Assembly: GCA_034429695.1 (NCBI GenBank)
Contig: DAOUGC010000168.1
Location: 1 to 25,711 of the forward strand
Source: DAOUGC01 sp034429695
GTDB taxonomy: Bacteria; Chloroflexota; Anaerolineae; Anaerolineales; Anaerolineaceae
Length of the DNA: 25,711 nucleotides
Direction of reading: 5' to 3'
Part shown: positions 1 to 7,399 of the stretch, piece by piece
Numbering within the stretch: the first letter of the stretch is position 1
Layout of the letters: each line of letters starts with the position of its first letter
Notes under the pieces: model-generated
What the model saw: the letters and a program-made list of their open reading frames with translations, nothing else
Databases searched by the model: none
Told to the model about the DNA's origin: nothing
Translations under genes and position numbers: made by a program

Positions 1-1687
1 CGGGCAATCCCCACACACCAACCGTTCCATCCGCCAGCGCCGCTGCCAGCCACCCGCCATCGGGTGAGAACACAACATCCTTCACGTCAGTTTCAACCTC
101 AAAAAAGGTCAGAGCAGTGGGAGGGTTGATCTGCCAGATGCCAATGCGATGATCACACCCTGCGCTCGCCAGCAAATTACCATCCGGCGAAAAACTGATC
201 TCATTGGCGCAAAATGAGTTTCCTGCCAGCCGCGCCATCTGATTGAGGCCATCCGTCTGCCAGAAGGTGATGCTGCCGTCATCCATGATGCCGGAAATCA
301 AGGTCCCATCCGGCGAGAAATGCAGCGCTTCAATACCACCTTCAATATTAATTTCCATCTCCACTGACAGGTCCGCGGCGTTCATCAGCCGCAGAGCCGT
401 CCCATCATCAACCACCAGGTATTTGCCATCCGGAGAAATTGCCATTTCAGCATAATCCCCCGTGAGCGAACCCAATCCTCCCGGCGCTTTTTTGATCAGC
501 ATGCCATCGTCCATCCCCCAGAGGTAGGTGGCAGACTCCAGATCCCTGGCGGCGATCCATTCACCCTGCCCATCAATACCCAACGATATCAGATAATTGG
601 GCACGCCATCGGTGATGGTGCGGGTCAGTGTCCAATCGGCGGTATCCCACAGTTCGATCTTTCCCGGACTTTGATGCAACGCCAGGAAGGCATCCTCCGG
701 GGTGAAGGCAATCGGGTGGAAATGGATGTTATTTGTAAATTCCTTGACCACCTGTTCCTGCCAGTCATCAGTTTGCCACACCATCACCTGATACGGATTG
801 GCTACCGCCAGAAAAGAGCCAAGCGGAGAAATGGTGAGGGTTGAAGCATAGTTCGAGCCGGTTTCCAGAACCCTGAGGGCTTTGATACGGTCAACGTTGT
901 CAATTGTGATTTCTTTATCCAGTTCATCAGGGTCAAGGGTTGGCGCAAACGTGGGTTCGACGGCCGCCAGGGGGATGGCGCTTGTTTGTATGGGGGGTAT
1001 CGTAGCGGTTTCCACCGGGCTGGTGGGAGTTGTTTTTGATCCCTGCCCGTTGGGAAGCAAAAGGGCAAGCACACCCAGCATCACCAGAATGAGCACGCCA
1101 GCCACACCCATGACGCCCAACCGGTGCATGGAGAACCACGTCAACAGATCCTCCTTCGGGTGGGGTTCCAAAGTCGCAATAACCGGAGGGGTGGGGTCCA
1201 CATCACCAACCGGTTGGGGTGTTGCAGCTTCAGGCTCTTCACCCTCCGCAAGCGGCGGCGGAACCGGTTTGGGTTCCACATAGCCAACATAAGGCAGCAA
1301 GCGTGGAAAATCATCCAGATTAAAAGGGATCACCTCGTACTGGCGCAGCGAGATGGGCAGGTCAAAAATCGTCATCCCCTCCGCCACCACGGTCACCAGG
1401 TTTCCGGTCTTGCGTAATGAGCGGCGCTCATTGATGAACATACCCCACTCGGCTTCGACCCAGCTCGAAGTGACATTTTCACGTGAGCTGCACACCACGA
1501 TCATGTGTTCAGCTTCATCCAGCGCCTGGTCTATTGCGCGGCGGTAATCCGCCTGACCCATTTGGGCCAGGCTGCTTGGGCTGAAGAAAACCGGCACACC
1601 CCGAGAGTCAAGAAAGTCGTGGATTGCGCGCGCGTAGGCGTAATCCTCACTCTTGGCACTAATGAAAACCAAACCCATAGCTTGCAT
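1..1687 (-). CDS. TIR-WD40 transmembrane protein, paralogue 1 (3' end cut by window)
   Basis: 562 codons are visible. The frame runs off the left edge at the terminal VWGLP, and the next codon starts with G. The other three paralogues end at this VWG/IWS-x-P motif plus at most one residue, so only about one residue and the stop are missing. The start is ATG 1687 with AGGACAGG a few bases upstream, 31 bases after the stop of paralogue 2. Residues 5-136 are a TIR domain: VFISAKSEDY opens it, and SSWVEAEW carries the putative NADase glutamate E80, four residues after W76 as in SARM1-type TIRs. A Pro/Glu-rich linker (137-180) leads to one hydrophobic helix (about 190-211). After it a propeller-entry motif (ITIDN) and seven WD40-like blades follow, with FSPDG turns and blade ends such as IELWDT, ITFWQT and IGIWQI. 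Charge placement suggests a cytoplasmic TIR and an exported propeller. NADase activity and a sensing role are inferred from the family. Confidence 0.9.
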   Translation of the reverse strand, partial: MQAMGLVFISAKSEDYAYARAIHDFLDSRGVPVFFSPSSLAQMGQADYRRAIDQALDEAEHMIVVCSSRENVTSSWVEAEWGMFINERRSLRKTGNLVTVVAEGMTIFDLPISLRQYEVIPFNLDDFPRLLPYVGYVEPKPVPPPLAEGEEPEAATPQPVGDVDPTPPVIATLEPHPKEDLLTWFSMHRLGVMGVAGVLILVMLGVLALLLPNGQGSKTTPTSPVETATIPPIQTSAIPLAAVEPTFAPTLDPDELDKEITIDNVDRIKALRVLETGSNYASTLTISPLGSFLAVANPYQVMVWQTDDWQEQVVKEFTNNIHFHPIAFTPEDAFLALHQSPGKIELWDTADWTLTRTITDGVPNYLISLGIDGQGEWIAARDLESATYLWGMDDGMLIKKAPGGLGSLTGDYAEMAISPDGKYLVVDDGTALRLMNAADLSVEMEINIEGGIEALHFSPDGTLISGIMDDGSITFWQTDGLNQMARLAGNSFCANEISFSPDGNLLASAGCDHRIGIWQINPPTALTFFEVETDVKDVVFSPDGGWLAAALADGTVGVWGLP

Positions 1688-1718
1688 CGAACCTGTCCTG
1701 CTGGTTGGAAATCCAAGA

Positions 1719-3326
1719 CTATTCCGGAATACCCCAGACCACAACGGCTCCATTTTCGCTGCCTGCGGCCATCCACTTCCCATCCGGCGAGAAAGTCACG
1801 CTAAAAAAACCATACGATATGTTGATCGGGATTGTGGCAAGCAATTCCGGGGGATTAACATGCCATAAAGCAATAGAATCATCACCCAAGGAAGCCAGCA
1901 TTTGTCCATCCGGGGAAAAAGAAATATCAGCAAGGCTGCTGGCATGGCCCTGAAATGTTGCTTTCAAAGAGAAGTCGGAGATATCCCACAGATAAATTAT
2001 ATTGGCCTCATTGGACATACCAGCCAGCAAACCATCAGCCGGTGAGATTTCCAATTGGCCAACGCGTCCATCCAGTGATGTTTCACGCACCACGGAGAGC
2101 ATGTTGGGGTCCAACTGACGCAACGTTTTGTCTGAATGGGTGTCGAAAATCATATTGCCATAAAATGACACAGCCACAGAATCAACATCGCGCGGGGAAG
2201 ACTGGTTCCCCATTACCTGACCGGAACTGGCATCATACTTTCTTGTACTGAAAGGGGTGGCTCCAACAAACCAATAAGAATCTGGCCAGGTTGAGATTTC
2301 ATAAATGCAATCCTCACCAACCCCATCCAATTGCAGATGGACTGACCAATCGGAAACCAGCCATGATGTGGTTTTACAGCCTGCCGCAAGTAACCAGGAA
2401 CCATCCGGACTAAAGTCCAGATCATTTACACTCTGCTCGGGAATGGTGTGTTCCAGTTGCCAGGTCTGGGTGTTCCAGATCAAAATGTCATCAGTATAAC
2501 CACTGGATCGATCTGTATACCCGATACTCGCAAGCAGGGAACCATCCGGCGAGAATGCCAGCGGCGCTGGCCAACCGCCTCCATCATCCGATGGAAATGC
2601 AATCACCACCAGCCGATCCAAATTTTCGGGCCGGATGGTCTGATAGGAGTCTTCCCGGATCACCTCGGCAGTCGGATCACTGCCTTCCTCTGAAACCGAC
2701 TCGATTAAGGATTTGTACAGGTAAGGGAATAGCAGATTGACCAGAACAAAACAAATGACCACCACCGCCAGAATGCCGGCGATTATGGGAACAAGGCTGC
2801 CTGATTTTGATTTCTTCCCATCCGGTGCCACCGGAGCGTTACCGGGTTTGGTGTTGGAAGTCGTTCGATTGTCAACTGGATCCGATTTGATGGATGGATG
2901 GTTTGCTTTTGACCCATCATATCCCACATAAGGCAGCAAGCGTTCCAGGTTTTCCCTGGAATGATCCATTACCTCGAACTGGCGCAGAGAAAAAGGCAGA
3001 TCGGTCACCTTCATGCCGCCCACCAGGACCGTGATCAGGTTGCCGGTTTTGCGCTGCGAACGTCGCTCATTGATAAAACCGCCCCACTCTGCCTCCACCC
3101 AGTTCGAGGTGACATTCTCGCGCGAGCTGCACACCACAATTAAATGCTCAGCATCCTCCAACGCGCGGTCGATCGCCCGCCGGTAATCTGCATCGCCCAT
3201 GGCAGACAGGCTGCTCGGGCTGAAAAATACCGGTATCCCTCTGGCATGGAGATACTCATAGATCTCCCTGGCGTAGGGATAATCCTCACTCTTGGCACTG
3301 ATGAAAACCAAACCCATTGCTTGCAT
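1719..3326 (-). CDS. TIR-WD40 transmembrane protein, paralogue 2
   Basis: 535 aa, starting at ATG 3326 with the same MQAMGLVFIS beginning as paralogue 1. TIR domain at residues 5-136, with W76 and E80 in SNWVEAEW as the putative catalytic NADase site. The linker (137-176) is Lys- and Asn-rich and ends in KKSKSG. A transmembrane helix spans about 177-200, followed by an acidic stretch, so the positive-inside rule puts the TIR in the cytoplasm. The entry motif IRPEN at 231-235 precedes seven WD40-like blades. Clear blade ends are ILIWNT, IYLWDI, IALWHV and the terminal VVVWGIPE. Blades 2-3 are divergent, and blade 4 ends LRQL instead of with Trp. Two cysteines (C317, C340) fall in the divergent blades. 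It is third in transcription order in the four-gene array, 103 bases after paralogue 3. Ligand and effector output are unknown. Confidence 0.92.
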   Translation of the reverse strand: MQAMGLVFISAKSEDYPYAREIYEYLHARGIPVFFSPSSLSAMGDADYRRAIDRALEDAEHLIVVCSSRENVTSNWVEAEWGGFINERRSQRKTGNLITVLVGGMKVTDLPFSLRQFEVMDHSRENLERLLPYVGYDGSKANHPSIKSDPVDNRTTSNTKPGNAPVAPDGKKSKSGSLVPIIAGILAVVVICFVLVNLLFPYLYKSLIESVSEEGSDPTAEVIREDSYQTIRPENLDRLVVIAFPSDDGGGWPAPLAFSPDGSLLASIGYTDRSSGYTDDILIWNTQTWQLEHTIPEQSVNDLDFSPDGSWLLAAGCKTTSWLVSDWSVHLQLDGVGEDCIYEISTWPDSYWFVGATPFSTRKYDASSGQVMGNQSSPRDVDSVAVSFYGNMIFDTHSDKTLRQLDPNMLSVVRETSLDGRVGQLEISPADGLLAGMSNEANIIYLWDISDFSLKATFQGHASSLADISFSPDGQMLASLGDDSIALWHVNPPELLATIPINISYGFFSVTFSPDGKWMAAGSENGAVVVWGIPE

Positions 3327-3429
3327 GGTGTTTGCCTCTGTTTTTATGGGGTTTTGGGAGAACTTACTTAATCATACAACCAATCCCTGCATATACAGGG
3401 AAAAGACCCAACCATTTTTCTGTCCCCGC

Positions 3430-4908
3430 CTACTCTGGCAGTCCCCACACGCTGACTGAACCATCCAGCAACGCCGAAAGCAGCCATTTTCCATTGGGGG
3501 AAAACTGAACGTTGGTGGTGTATTGCACCCCTGCGTCAATAAAGATCAAATTGGTGAGCGGTTGAACCTGCCAGACGCCGATGCGACCGTCCTCACCCGC
3601 ACTGGCGAGCAACCTGCCATCCGGTGAAAAGCCCACATCGTACACTGCCCCACTATGTTCAGCCAGGGACGCAACCGGGCTTAACCCATCTGCCTGCCAG
3701 CAGGTCACGCTTTTGTCGTCCAGCCCTGCGGCAATCAAGCGCCCATCAGACGAAAAAGCCAGGCTGTTCACCTTGCTGTTTAGTTCGGCTTCCTGCTTCA
3801 CCATTAACGTGCGTGCATCCATCAGACGCAGGCGCTTGCCATATCCACCGTCAACCAGCACACTCCCATTCCCCGCACAGGCAGCCGATAGGATATCGCC
3901 AGACTGCGCCGGGCTGGTGGCAATTTGAGCGCCATCGTTAAGCCGCCACGTGCGCGTCGCGCCATCCTGACCGGCATATCCACCACCCACCAGATAATGT
4001 CCCATGGGGTCAACGCTCAAGCTGTTCATCTCGAAACAATCATCATCAGACTGGCACACCGGCGCCGAGTTTCTCATTTCCCAGGTGATGGTATCCCAGA
4101 ATTCAATGGAAGCATAATCGGCGTACACCACCAAAAGATCCCTGCCTGGTGCAAAAACCATTAAAGGGATCCGGTCGGTTTCGAACTCAAGCGTTTTCTC
4201 GTGCTGCCAGCTATGGGTGTTCCAGATCACAATTTTGCCCTTTGAACTGGCTGCCACAAACCGGTTATCCGTAGAAACAGCAAGATTATGAAATAAATAT
4301 TCCCCATCAATGTATAAGGATTGAAGCAATACGAGATAGGGAATATTGTCGGGGGCAAGAACACCCGGCTGTGGTTGTACAACCTCGTCAACCTGTGCAT
4401 ATACAGGTTGTGCCGGCACAACCGGAGCAGTGATAACCGCTCTCGCTTCCTGATGAACCACCTCAACCGGCATGGGAGGATCTGGTGGTGGCTCCTCTGC
4501 ATACCCAACGTAAGGCAGCAGCCGGGGGAAGTTTTCTGCAGAAAATTCGATCACCTCAAATTGACGCAGCGAAATGGGCAGATTGGCCACACTCATATCA
4601 CCTGCCAGCACGGTGATCAGGTTGCCACTTTTCCGTTGCGAACGGCGCTCGTTAATAAATGCGCCCCATTCCGCCTCCACCCAACTGGAGGCAACATTGG
4701 CGCGCGAACTGCATACAACGATCAGGTGCTCGGCTTCCTCCAATGCGTTGTCAATCGCCCTGCGGTAATCGGCATCACCCATGCGGGAGAGGCTGCTTGG
4801 ACTAAAAAATGCACGCACACCGCGTTCAGTCAGAAAGTTGAATATCTCTCTGGCATACGGGTAATCTTCGCTTTTTGCACTGATGAACACCAAACCGGTC
4901 GAAAGCAT
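3430..4908 (-). CDS. TIR-WD40 protein, paralogue 3 (no transmembrane segment)
   Basis: 492 aa, the shortest of the four. ATG 4908 is preceded by AGGA at a longish spacing of about 9-10. The TIR domain at residues 5-136 is nearly identical in pattern to its neighbours, with W76/E80 in SSWVEAEW. The linker (137-187) is rich in Pro, Val and Gln (PPPDPPMP, repeated VVP/VQPQP). It contains no hydrophobic helix, so this member should be soluble and cytoplasmic, unlike its three neighbours. The entry motif LAPDN (184-188) leads into seven blades ending IVIWNT, IEFWDT, TRTWRL, LRLMDA (non-Trp), VTCWQA, IGVWQV and VSVWGLPE. It is second in transcription order, 80 bases after paralogue 4. The missing helix could make it a soluble partner of the membrane-bound members. 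That is inference, and a lineage-specific loss without a new role is equally possible. Confidence 0.92.
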   Translation of the reverse strand: MLSTGLVFISAKSEDYPYAREIFNFLTERGVRAFFSPSSLSRMGDADYRRAIDNALEEAEHLIVVCSSRANVASSWVEAEWGAFINERRSQRKSGNLITVLAGDMSVANLPISLRQFEVIEFSAENFPRLLPYVGYAEEPPPDPPMPVEVVHQEARAVITAPVVPAQPVYAQVDEVVQPQPGVLAPDNIPYLVLLQSLYIDGEYLFHNLAVSTDNRFVAASSKGKIVIWNTHSWQHEKTLEFETDRIPLMVFAPGRDLLVVYADYASIEFWDTITWEMRNSAPVCQSDDDCFEMNSLSVDPMGHYLVGGGYAGQDGATRTWRLNDGAQIATSPAQSGDILSAACAGNGSVLVDGGYGKRLRLMDARTLMVKQEAELNSKVNSLAFSSDGRLIAAGLDDKSVTCWQADGLSPVASLAEHSGAVYDVGFSPDGRLLASAGEDGRIGVWQVQPLTNLIFIDAGVQYTTNVQFSPNGKWLLSALLDGSVSVWGLPE

Positions 4909-4950
4909 TCAATGAATTCCTGTAATTTCCAAATCAGGTTATGGCGATGG

Positions 4951-4980
4951 AGTATACAAAGTTTTACCACAAATATTCAA
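4951..4980 (-). promoter_or_regulatory. Possible internal promoter before TIR-WD40 paralogue 3
   Basis: In the 80-base gap between paralogues 4 and 3 the minus strand reads TTGAAT (4975-4980), 18 bases, TATACT (4951-4956), about 40 bases before the start codon. The -10 box matches 5/6 and the -35 box 4/6. If active it would let paralogues 3-1 be expressed without paralogue 4. Chance match cannot be excluded. Confidence 0.3.
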
Positions 4981-4988
4981 ACTCATGT

Positions 4989-6728
4989 TCAAGGGATTGA
5001 CCAGATGCGTACTGCACCACCATCCAAAACGGAAGCCAGCAAGGTCCCATCCGGCGAGAACACCACATCATAAACCATGCCGTCCTCACTGTGGATGGTC
5101 ATCAAACTGGAACGTTTCGCTACATCCCACACGATCACCTGCTCATCATACCCGCCACTCGCAAGCAGCGAACCATCTGGAGAGAACTCCACAGCTTTAA
5201 CGCCATCCGTATGGCCCTGCATCTCGTGGGATTGGGACAAATTGACATCCCACAGGGTAACCGTCTGATTTCCCATGGCTGTGGCGATCATCTGATTGTC
5301 TGAAGAAAGATCCACATCGCGGACATCTCCGCGGGTCTCGGTTTGACGGAGTACAGCCAGATCCTCGCCGGACATTACACGCAGCAAATGATCATGACCG
5401 CCATCCACCACCATTGAGCCATCATCAGAATAGTCCACCGAGGTGACAGCATTATCGTGTCCCAGACGGGTGGAAAGTAAAGATCCATTGCTCACCCGCC
5501 ACAGGTTCGTGTTGTAATCACTACCACAACTGACCAGCAAATCGCCGCCGGGGTAAAACGCAAGAGAATTTACAAAATTTGTATGTCCACTCAGCACCTT
5601 GTTCAAAGTCCAGTCCGCAGTATTCCAGATGCGGATGGTATGATCGGCAGAAGCGCTCCCCAGCAGGCTGACATCGGATGAAAAGGCAAGATCAAGTACA
5701 TAATGCTCGTGGCCCTCAAGCGTGGCCAGAAGTTCAAAACCATCCACCCGCCAGATATGGATGCGTTTATCTTCTCCCCCCGCTGCCAGCAACGTACCAT
5801 CCGGGGAGAACGTCAGGGAGCGAAGTGAGCGATCCGTGGGGATTAACTCGGCGAGCAACCGGAGCTGATCGGCGTTTTCCGGGCTGATGCGCATGGACAC
5901 AACGGGCGCAACCTCATCAGGTGGCACTTCAGTGATTTCATCAATATTCATTCCCACGCCCACCTGGGGAACCACACCAGGGGATACAGTGGTTGTGGGT
6001 GTATTGTCAGGGTCAAACAAATGCTGAATTTGGTCAAAAAACACATACAGACCCAGCAAAGACAAAACCACCAGCCCCGCCAGACCCATTGCAATGAGAC
6101 CGAATTTGGTCAATCCGCTTCGGGGTGAAGCCGGAGACGCCTGCTTTCTCCCTCCATCCGCAGGCTCCGATTCGACCACCAATTCATTCCCATTCATCCA
6201 AAAATCGGGCGTCGATTCCGGCGCATTGATGATTGATGGAGGCGGTTGGGAAACCATCCAGCCTGAAGGACTGCTTTGCTCTTCCTTCTTTTCCGGTTCG
6301 GCGACCACTCGGGGTTCAGCATATCCCAGGAACGGCAGCAATTTGGGAAAATTTTCGGGTGAGTGGAAGATGACCTCATACTGCCGCAAAGAGATGGGCA
6401 ATTCATGGATCGCCATGCCCCCCGCCAGCACGGTGATCAGATTGCCGCTCTTTCGCCGTGATCGGCGTTCATTGATGAAGGCGCCCCACTCGGCCTCCAC
6501 CCAGCTCGAAGTCACATTGACCCGCGAACTGCAAACCACGATCAGGTGATCGGCTTCTTCCAGTGCATGGTCAATTGCCCGGCGGTAATCGGTTTCCCTC
6601 ATGGCTGACAGGCTAACAGGGCTAAAAAAGGTTCTCACCCCATGCGCCGCAAGGAACCGAAAGACTTCCTCTGCGTACCCATAATCCTCACTTTTGGCGC
6701 TGATGAAAACCAGACCTTGTTCGGGCAT
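4989..6728 (-). CDS. TIR-WD40 transmembrane protein, paralogue 4 (first gene of the array)
   Basis: 579 aa from ATG 6728 (MPEQGLVFIS). AAGGA lies 7 bases upstream, which favours this start over a TTG two codons earlier, and it also puts the catalytic glutamate at E80 as in the other three. TIR domain at residues 5-136. The long linker (137-205) is acidic, then Ser/Pro-rich. A transmembrane helix spans about 208-231, preceded by GRKQ/PRSG positive charge and followed by an acidic, Thr-rich stretch. The entry motif is ISPEN (281-285). Its seven blades are the most canonical of the four: GH dipeptides at GHEHYVL, GHTNFVN, GHDNAVT and GHTDGVK, and blade ends IHIWRV, IRIWNT, TNLWRV, LRVM (non-Trp, 449-452), VTLWDV, VIVWDV and VRIWSIP. 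It is promoter-proximal and may be closest to the ancestral form. Role: presumed membrane sensor with a TIR NADase or signalling output. Confidence 0.92.
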   Translation of the reverse strand: MPEQGLVFISAKSEDYGYAEEVFRFLAAHGVRTFFSPVSLSAMRETDYRRAIDHALEEADHLIVVCSSRVNVTSSWVEAEWGAFINERRSRRKSGNLITVLAGGMAIHELPISLRQYEVIFHSPENFPKLLPFLGYAEPRVVAEPEKKEEQSSPSGWMVSQPPPSIINAPESTPDFWMNGNELVVESEPADGGRKQASPASPRSGLTKFGLIAMGLAGLVVLSLLGLYVFFDQIQHLFDPDNTPTTTVSPGVVPQVGVGMNIDEITEVPPDEVAPVVSMRISPENADQLRLLAELIPTDRSLRSLTFSPDGTLLAAGGEDKRIHIWRVDGFELLATLEGHEHYVLDLAFSSDVSLLGSASADHTIRIWNTADWTLNKVLSGHTNFVNSLAFYPGGDLLVSCGSDYNTNLWRVSNGSLLSTRLGHDNAVTSVDYSDDGSMVVDGGHDHLLRVMSGEDLAVLRQTETRGDVRDVDLSSDNQMIATAMGNQTVTLWDVNLSQSHEMQGHTDGVKAVEFSPDGSLLASGGYDEQVIVWDVAKRSSLMTIHSEDGMVYDVVFSPDGTLLASVLDGGAVRIWSIP

Positions 6729-6765
6729 AACCAATCCTTAATAAAGATGGAACCTGCTCTTCATA

Positions 6766-6794
6766 ATCATATTTCAAATTTTCATGATAGGCAA
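6766..6794 (-). promoter_or_regulatory. Promoter of the TIR-WD40 array
   Basis: The minus strand shows TTGCCT (6789-6794), a 17-base spacer and TATGAT (6766-6771). The predicted start is near 6759, leaving a leader of about 30 bases before ATG 6728. Match is 4/6 and 5/6 with ideal spacing. It sits directly downstream of the three iterated dyads. Confidence 0.6.
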
Positions 6795-6797
6795 CTC

Positions 6798-6832
6798 CAA
6801 CAAAGTTGGCAACAAAGTTGGCAACAAAGTTG
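6798..6832. repeat. Three tandem 11-bp dyads (CAACAAAGTTG), candidate operator
   Basis: CAACAAAGTTG occurs exactly at 6798-6808, 6810-6820 and 6822-6832, giving a 12-bp period. Each copy is itself an inverted repeat (CAAC-AAA-GTTG). The cluster ends 4 bases upstream of the -35 box of the array promoter, the usual place for an activator site or an iterated operator. The sequence is direct evidence; the regulatory role is inferred. Confidence 0.6.
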
Positions 6833-6847
6833 ACATTTAAAATAAAG

Positions 6848-6880
6848 GTCCCGCCGGGCGGGTAAACAACCCGACGGGAC
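6848..6880 (-). terminator. Rho-independent terminator of the small DUF1858-like gene
   Basis: An 11-bp GC-rich stem (6848-6858 with 6870-6880, one mismatch) has an 11-base loop. On the minus strand it is followed by CTTTATTTTAAAT. It lies 20 bases after the stop of the 6900-7124 gene and insulates the TIR array from it. Confidence 0.75.
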
Positions 6881-6899
6881 TCATTCGGCAATATTTACT

Positions 6900-7124
6900 T
6901 TACTTCACGACCTTGTTGATCTCATCCAGCACTTTCTGTACCTTGTCCTTGGTGAGGCCCAGTTGAGCTGCCTGCGGCATGGACAGGATCATATTCAACG
7001 ACATGCCGCGCGCCATGGCCACCATGGGATGAGTGGAGACGCCGGGGAAGTGCTTTTCAATAATGGCTTTTGCCTGCGGTTGATCCAGCAATGTACCGAG
7101 CGTGGTATCCATTGTATAAGTCAT
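6900..7124 (-). CDS. Small helical-domain protein (DUF1858-like or GH3-linked C-terminal domain)
   Basis: 74 aa from ATG 7124, with AGGAGG 7 bases upstream. The pattern TLGTLLDQPQAKAIIEKHFPGV, then HPMVAMARGMSLNMI, then GLTKDKVQKVLDEI resembles the short all-helical domain found alone (DUF1858-type) and also at the C-terminus of some GH3 beta-glucosidases. No signal peptide, cysteine pair or transmembrane segment is seen. It is flanked by terminators on both sides, so it is probably a single-gene transcript. Function is unknown; a cytoplasmic accessory or interaction module is the most one can say. The family assignment is from remembered motif shape and should be treated as tentative. Confidence 0.75.
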   Translation of the reverse strand: MTYTMDTTLGTLLDQPQAKAIIEKHFPGVSTHPMVAMARGMSLNMILSMPQAAQLGLTKDKVQKVLDEINKVVK

Positions 7125-7221
7125 TTTTCTCCTCCTGATGCTTACAAATGCATGATTAAATGATGGTCACTCGTGAGCCTGAGTCAAACCCATTAAAATT
7201 ATTATATCCATTACCCCTGGA

Positions 7222-7259
7222 AAAACAAAAGACCATCCAAACGAGGATGGTCTTCTTTT
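7222..7259. terminator. Bidirectional terminator after tRNA-Lys
   Basis: A perfect 8-bp stem, GACCATCC (7231-7238) with GGATGGTC (7245-7252), has a 6-base loop. On the minus strand it is followed by TTTTGTTTT and on the plus strand by TTCTTTTT. On the minus strand it ends the tRNA transcript just past the CCA end. Confidence 0.8.
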
Positions 7260-7335
7260 TGGTGACTCACCAGGGACTCGAACCCTGAACCCATTGATTA
7301 AGAGTCAATTGCTCTGCCAGTTGAGCTAGTGAGCC
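7260..7335 (-). tRNA. tRNA-Lys (anticodon CTT), CCA encoded
   Basis: The minus strand folds as a full cloverleaf. The acceptor GGCTCAC pairs with GTGAGTC (one G-U), the D-arm is GCTC/GAGC, and the anticodon stem ATTGA/TCAAT encloses loop CTCTTAA, so the anticodon is CTT and reads AAG lysine codons. The T-arm is CAGGG-TTCGAGT-CCCTG. Discriminator A is followed by an encoded CCA (7260-7262). Length is 73 nt plus CCA, with a short variable loop. Confidence 0.95.
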
Positions 7336-7348
7336 GTTGGCGACAGAT

Positions 7349-7376
7349 ATTATACACCAGAGTGTGTACCTGTCAA
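7349..7376 (-). promoter_or_regulatory. tRNA-Lys promoter
   Basis: The minus strand reads TTGACA (7371-7376), 16 bases, TATAAT (7349-7354). Both hexamers are perfect consensus, and the 5' end of the tRNA is 13 bases downstream of the -10 box. Confidence 0.85.
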
Positions 7377-7399
7377 CCGCCCATCAGCTCCCAACAACA

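Noticed and set aside
3385..3400. Inverted repeat CCCTG-N6-CAGGG between TIR-WD40 paralogues 3 and 2
   Set aside because: Only a 5-bp stem with no T-run on either strand; too weak for a terminator or operator call.
61..5815. Recurring DNA word CCATCCGGCGAGAA through the first 6 kb, considered as a dispersed repeat or CRISPR-like array
   Set aside because: It is the reverse complement of codons for FSPDG, the recurring turn of WD40 blades; spacing is irregular and copies diverge.
6688..6891. Short minus-strand frame spanning the promoter and 12-bp repeats, giving a repeated VANF peptide
   Set aside because: It runs through the promoter, the dyads and part of a terminator and has no ribosome binding site; the repeat explains the peptide periodicity.
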